Below are positions 55,440 to 64,000 of a DNA stretch of 64,000 nt, piece after piece (position 1 is the first letter of the stretch; every line of letters begins with the position of its first letter). Origin of the DNA: Scylla paramamosain. Taxonomy: Eukaryota > Arthropoda > Malacostraca > Decapoda > Portunidae. The stretch lies in assembly GCF_035594125.1 (NCBI RefSeq), contig NC_087156.1:13545497-13609496 (forward strand). Direction: 5' to 3'. The position numbers and the translations under genes are program-made. The notes under the pieces were generated by a model, which saw only the letters and a program-made list of their open reading frames with translations, searched no databases and had not been told where the DNA came from.

Positions 55440-58400
55440 GCGACACCTCGTCTGCGCTACTGAAGTTGTATGACCCTCTCTCCCGGACCAAGATCCTCAT
55501 CGACTCTGGTGCAGACGTCAGTATCCTCCCCGCCCCTGGTGTACACCGGACGTTGCCTCCCCTCCCTCCTTCACCTTCACGCCGCCAATGGTACGGAGAT
55601 TCCTGTGTACACGCGACGCACCTTGCAACTTCACCTGAACCTCCGCCGTACCTTCGAGTGGACGTTCTACATAGCAGCTGTCACGCAACCAATTCTAGGT
55701 GCTGACTTCCTCCGACACTTCGGTCTCCTAGTGGACATCAAGGGTCGGAAGCTGCTCGATCCTTTCACCTCAGTCACAACAAAGGGACAGGTCACTCATG
55801 TTGATAGCACACAGATCTCCCTCGTCAAGGCAGACCACCAGTTCTCCTCCCTGCTGAAGTCCTTCCCTACGCTGACGCAGCCGTACTCAGCCAGCAAGCC
55901 GGTCACACACCACGTCTCGCACCACATCGAGACCAAGGGACCTCCTACCCACGCCAAGGCCCGCCGCCTAGCTCCAGAGCGCCCCAGACAAGCCAAGGCA
56001 GAGTTCGAGTCCCTCATTCAGCAAGGCATCATACGGCCCAGCTCCAGCAACTGGTCTTCCGCTCTCCACATCGTGCCTAAGAAAAATGGCGAACTACGAC
56101 TATGTGGAGACTACCGCGCTCTCAACTCGCGCACCGTCGAGGACAGGTACCCAGTGCCTAACATCCAGGAGTTCTCTTCTCAGCTCTCCGGATGCACCTA
56201 CTTCTCGAGGATCAACCTTGTGAAAGCTTTTCACCACATCCCCGTCCATCCAGCGGACATTCCGAAGACTGCTCTCATTACACCCTTCGGATTGTTCGAG
56301 TACGTCAAGATGCCCTTTGGTTTGAGGAATGCCGCTCAAACCTTCCAACGCTTCATTGACGAAGTCCTTCGAGGTCTCCCCTTCTGCTTCGCGTACATCG
56401 ACGACCTCCTCATCGCCAGTCCTAATGCAGAGACGCACCAACAGCACCTCCAGCAAGTACTCATCCGTTTGTAAGACTACGGGGTGCAAGTCAACGTCAA
56501 CAAGTCTGTGTTTGGGGTCCCCTCCATCACCTTCCTTGGCCACACTGTCTCCTTGGAAGGCATCACTCCACTGCAAGAAAAGTGCGAGTCCATCCAGAAC
56601 TTCCCCAAGCCTACAACACAGCTCCAACTCAAGCAATTCCTGGGGATGCTGAACTACTACAACCGCTTCATCCCCAGCTGTTCACTACTTCTTCAGCCGC
56701 TCTACGTGATGATCAAGCCTTGCAAGAGAGGACATTCCATCTCCTTAGTCTGGACTCCAGCCACTGAGGAAGCTTTCACAGCAGCAAAACAAGCTCTCAG
56801 CTCCGTCTCACCTCTCAGCTTCCCTGCCCCAGATGGCATCATCTCTATCGCCACAGACGCTTCTGACATCGGCATCGGAGCAGTTCTACAGCAGTATGTC
56901 GACGGAGGTTGGAAACCGCTCTCTTTCTTCTCAAAGAAATTTAACAAGGCGGAATCGAAGTACAGTACTTACGACAGGGAACTTCTCGCCGTCTACAAGG
57001 CCATCAAGCGCTTCCGGTACTTCGTGGAAGGTCGCAACTTCCATGTATACACCGACCACAAGCCACTCACTTCGAAGTCCCTGCACATCAAGACCTCCTG
57101 TTCACCGCGACAATTGCGTCACATCGACTTCATCTCGCAGTTCACCACGGATTTGCGCTACGTCAAAGGTGAACACAACGCCCCAGCTGATGCTCTCTCG
57201 CGCAACATCTCTGCTGTGTCATCTTCTCCCATCGACTACACTGCCATCGCTGCTGACCAGGCCAACGATGAAGAGCTGCGGCAACTCCAAGACAACCCCG
57301 CACTACAGATGAAGAAGATACAACTCCCAGGAACCACAGTGCATGTTTACGCTGACACTTCCACCGATTCCTGTCTGCCCTACCTGCCGAAGACCCACCG
57401 GTATCGTGTTTTTCGTCAGCTGCACGACCTCTCCCACCCTGGCATCCGAGCATCTCAGCAGATGATGACCTCACGCTTCATCTGGTCTGGCATCAACAAA
57501 GACGTCAGGCTGTGGACCCGCACATGTGTCAAGTGCCAAGCCTCCAAGGTGTGGCGACACACACGCTCTCCTGCGGCCGCCTTCACTCCAGTCTCTTCAC
57601 GGTTCGACCACGTGCATGTCGACCTCGTTGGACCACTACCCTACTCTGACGGTTACCGGTACCTTCTCACCTGCGTCGACCGCTTCACACGCTGGCCGGA
57701 AGCTGCACCTTTGGCTGACATCACAACGGACTCCGTCGCACGTGCCTTCATCACTACTTGGATCTCCAGGTTCGGTGTCCCTCTCAGCCTCACTTCTGAC
57801 CGTGGCAGCCAGTTCGAGTCCAGTATGTGGTACAAGGTGATGTCACTATTAGGCATCCAACGCTTCAGGACAGCCAGTTACCACCCGCAGGCAAACGGCA
57901 CCGTTGAGAGATTCCACCATCAGCTGAAGTCTTCCTTAGCTGCCTCTGCCACACGTGCAGACTGGTCCCAGGCACTTCCTCTCGTCCTCCTTGGCATACA
58001 GACATCACTAAAGGAAGACCTACACCACTCCTCCGCCGAGCTCGTTTATGGTACCAAGCTCAGGTTACCTGGCGAACTCCTAACTCCTGCACCTCGCTCT
58101 ACTCCTTGCAGCGTTCAGGACTTTGCTGCCAACCTCTCTGACTTCATGCAGCGTCTGCAGCCTGTCCAGCCTCACACGTCTCCCTCCAAGACTTTTGTCA
58201 GCCAGGATCTGGACACTTGCATGCACGTGTTCGTCAGGGTTGACGCTGTGAAGAAGCCCCTGCAGCAGCCCTACCAAGGCCCCTTCAAAGTCCTGAGCAG
58301 GAGGAGAAAGACGGTCACTGTGGACAAGGATGGTAAGGCTGACACCATCTCCATCGACCGAGTCAAGCCTGCCTACCTCCTTCACAGTGACCCGGCCGTC

Positions 58401-58481
58401 ATCAACACCATCGGCCAGAACGTCGCCACCAACACCACTCGGCACCAGAAGACGGTTACGTTCCTCCTCCCTCGTCACTAG
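55440..58481 (+). pseudogene. pol of the LTR element: protease, RT, RNase H, integrase
   Basis: Protease starts at TKILIDSGADVSILPA (55485-55530). A frameshift near 55540 moves to the main frame, which reads HAANGTEIPVYT and ILGADFLRHFG. RT has LRLCGDYRALNSRT and the catalytic FAYIDDLLIA (56388). An in-frame TAA lies at 56472-56474. RNase H has ATDASDIGIGAVL and YTDHKPL. Integrase has an HHCC finger (LHDLSHPG…CVKC), then VHVDLVGPLPY, TSDRGSQF and HPQANGTVERF carrying the D, D and E. It ends at 58481. One frameshift and one stop break an otherwise complete polyprotein. Confidence 0.9.
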
Positions 58482-58492
58482 GGGGGGAATAC
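58480..58492 (+). promoter_or_regulatory. Polypurine tract of the LTR element
   Basis: AGGGGGGGAATAC lies between the pol stop and the 3' LTR, the expected plus-strand primer. Confidence 0.75.
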
Positions 58493-58980
58493 TGTAGCGG
58501 GACACAAGTCACCGCTCCTAGCACTCCGTTTTCTGTTGTTTTATCACCCTTCCGTTTTCACTCTCTCTACTGCACAGGCTTTTGTCTTTCATCTCTTCTT
58601 TCCTCACTTTATACATATCTCTTACTTTTACACATTCTGTGCACGCTCTTTGACACATGTGTTACACATCTTCTAAATACATCTTATTACTCCTTTCTTC
58701 ACACAGACATACACACACACACCTACACTCTCTTTTTCTATAATTTTGTATATATCATTTATTATGTTAAGTAATTTTTGTATATATTGTTCATGTTTTT
58801 GCTGAATAAACAGAGAATACCCAGGCTAAATTTCCTTTGCCAGAGCTACACTGTTATGACACTGGAAATTGTTACCCTTGAAGGACTAAACACTGCTATG
58901 ACCAAGAGTCATAGTTGGGAGCCTACACTTCTCGCTTGAGCGACTTCCGGGCGGCCAAGTAGCACCTCACCTTCGCTACA
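58493..58980 (+). repeat. 3' LTR (488 bp)
   Basis: Same start and end as the 5' LTR, with a polyadenylation signal at 58805-58810. Confidence 0.95.
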
Positions 58981-59401
58981 ATGTCCAGTGGCTGTTAATA
59001 TAAACTGACGCTCTATTAACCTGTCATCACTAATCAGTAATCATTCACGCACAAGCTCATCCTCGTCACCACAACATCACCATCACCGTCATCATCACCA
59101 CAGCTTACACTCCACTCCACCATGATTCTGTCCCATACCTCACCCCCGCCACCACTAATCATTCCTAATTAATCTCCTGTCCCTCACCACCATCACCACC
59201 ACCACCAGCACCACATCTCACTCTCAACTTCTCCAATTTTCACGAATTCCTCTCTTCCCTTCCCTCGCTCCACCATCCTTCATCCTCTCTCCCTTATGTT
59301 CCATCCTTCCTTTTGCCGACATAATACTTGCAACAGACGCCCCTCCTCTTCCTCCCCCTCCTCCTCCAGTCCCGTAGCATTAGCTGGGCCTTGTTTCCCC
59401 T

Positions 59402-59542
59402 TATAAGCAGGGAGCTGTGGGAGGAACTGGAGGGATGCTTAGTGGAACATGTCGAAATAGCGTTGCCTAGCCGCCGCCGAGTATAGGAGTGTATTGAGGG
59501 TGCATTATCTTGGTACAGTGGCGGTGAACGGGAGATGGATCT
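59402..59542 (+). promoter_or_regulatory. Candidate TATA promoter and first exon (duplication copy 2)
   Basis: Paralogue of 20814-20944, with TATAAG at 59402, ATG at 59535 and the GTGAGT donor at 59543 all retained. Confidence 0.3.
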
Positions 59543-59824
59543 GTGAGTATGTTCAGGCGCAGATAGAGAAATGTGTTGTTGGTCTGACGAACTGATTAAT
59601 GAATAGGTATCTGGTTGAACAGGTAGAGTTATAGATAGATGGCTGGATGAGTAAATGGTTAAATAGATCGACTGGCTGATAAATAGATAGATATGTAGAT
59701 GGACAGATGGATGGATAGTTAGATTGATAGATGAATAAATGAATAGGTATATAAGTAGATATAAATACGAGTATATATAGATGGGTAGATAGACAGTTCA
59801 GTAAGTAGAATATAGATTAGATAA

Positions 59825-59860
<36 letters not shown>

Positions 59861-59870
59861 GGATAATAAG

Positions 59871-64000
<4,130 letters not shown>

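Larger units (their letters stand above)
54185..58980 (+). mobile_element. Ty3/gypsy LTR retrotransposon, CsRn1-like, with target-site duplication
   Basis: 4,796-bp element with direct LTRs and 4-bp target duplications ATGT at 54181-54184 and 58981-58984. The paralogous site in copy 1 (near 20390) reads straight through with a single ATGT, which proves the boundaries. LTRs start TGTAGCG and end CGCTACA. A primer-binding-like TGGTGACCCCGTTG follows the 5' LTR and a purine tract precedes the 3' LTR. The CsRn1-like call is from the Gag finger type and 4-bp duplication. Confidence 0.95.

Noticed and set aside
56100..56636. Minus-strand frames opposite pol (also 57163, 58080)
   Set aside because: They are antisense shadows of a well-supported pol gene with GC-rich third positions.

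Overview
The window reads as repeat-dominated genomic DNA from an arthropod, most likely a decapod crustacean (crab or shrimp). That guess rests on very long and frequent dinucleotide arrays (TA, CT/GA, CA), a degenerate AACCT-like tract, tRNA-derived SINEs, BEL/Pao and CsRn1-like Ty3/gypsy elements, and several non-LTR families of the kind common in decapods. I identified families by motif and memory, not by search. I see no intact host gene. The best host-like locus is a decayed C2H2 zinc-finger gene on the minus strand (9636 down to 5828). Its last two exons are open and spliced, while its finger exon carries stops.

Layout. 1-1420: 3' end of a BEL/Pao element. 1421-6170: AT-rich DNA with small duplications, a candidate MITE and a minisatellite invaded by a 300-bp TA array. 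5828-9640: the zinc-finger gene, with an antisense jockey-like LINE (copy A) in its last intron. 10141-10750: unassigned coding-like sequence. 11257-14892: a CR1/L2-like LINE with CA arrays on both sides. 14960-21240: copy 1 of a 6.3-kb segmental duplication. 21241-32150: a LINE remnant, two SINEs, a minisatellite and many microsatellites. 32150-34920: LINE copy B with TA arrays on both sides. 36340-37920 and 50094-59870: the two halves of duplication copy 2. They are separated by 11.7 kb (38314-49995) holding LINE copy C, an SGNH-hydrolase fragment and a nearly intact two-ORF LINE. A 4.8-kb LTR retrotransposon with a 4-bp target duplication sits inside the right half. 60755-64000: LINE copy D, running off the window edge.

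The most interesting structure is how mobile elements and microsatellites meet. Three LINE families have simple repeats at their ends. The second duplication copy is split exactly within a CT tract. The unoccupied paralogous site in copy 1 defines the LTR insertion to the base. The same paralogy exposes a hAT-type MITE in long and internally deleted forms. Several elements are defective yet look recently mobile: two LINE copies share a nonsense codon, and an LTR element without a capsid region has nearly identical LTRs. Both point to mobilisation in trans.
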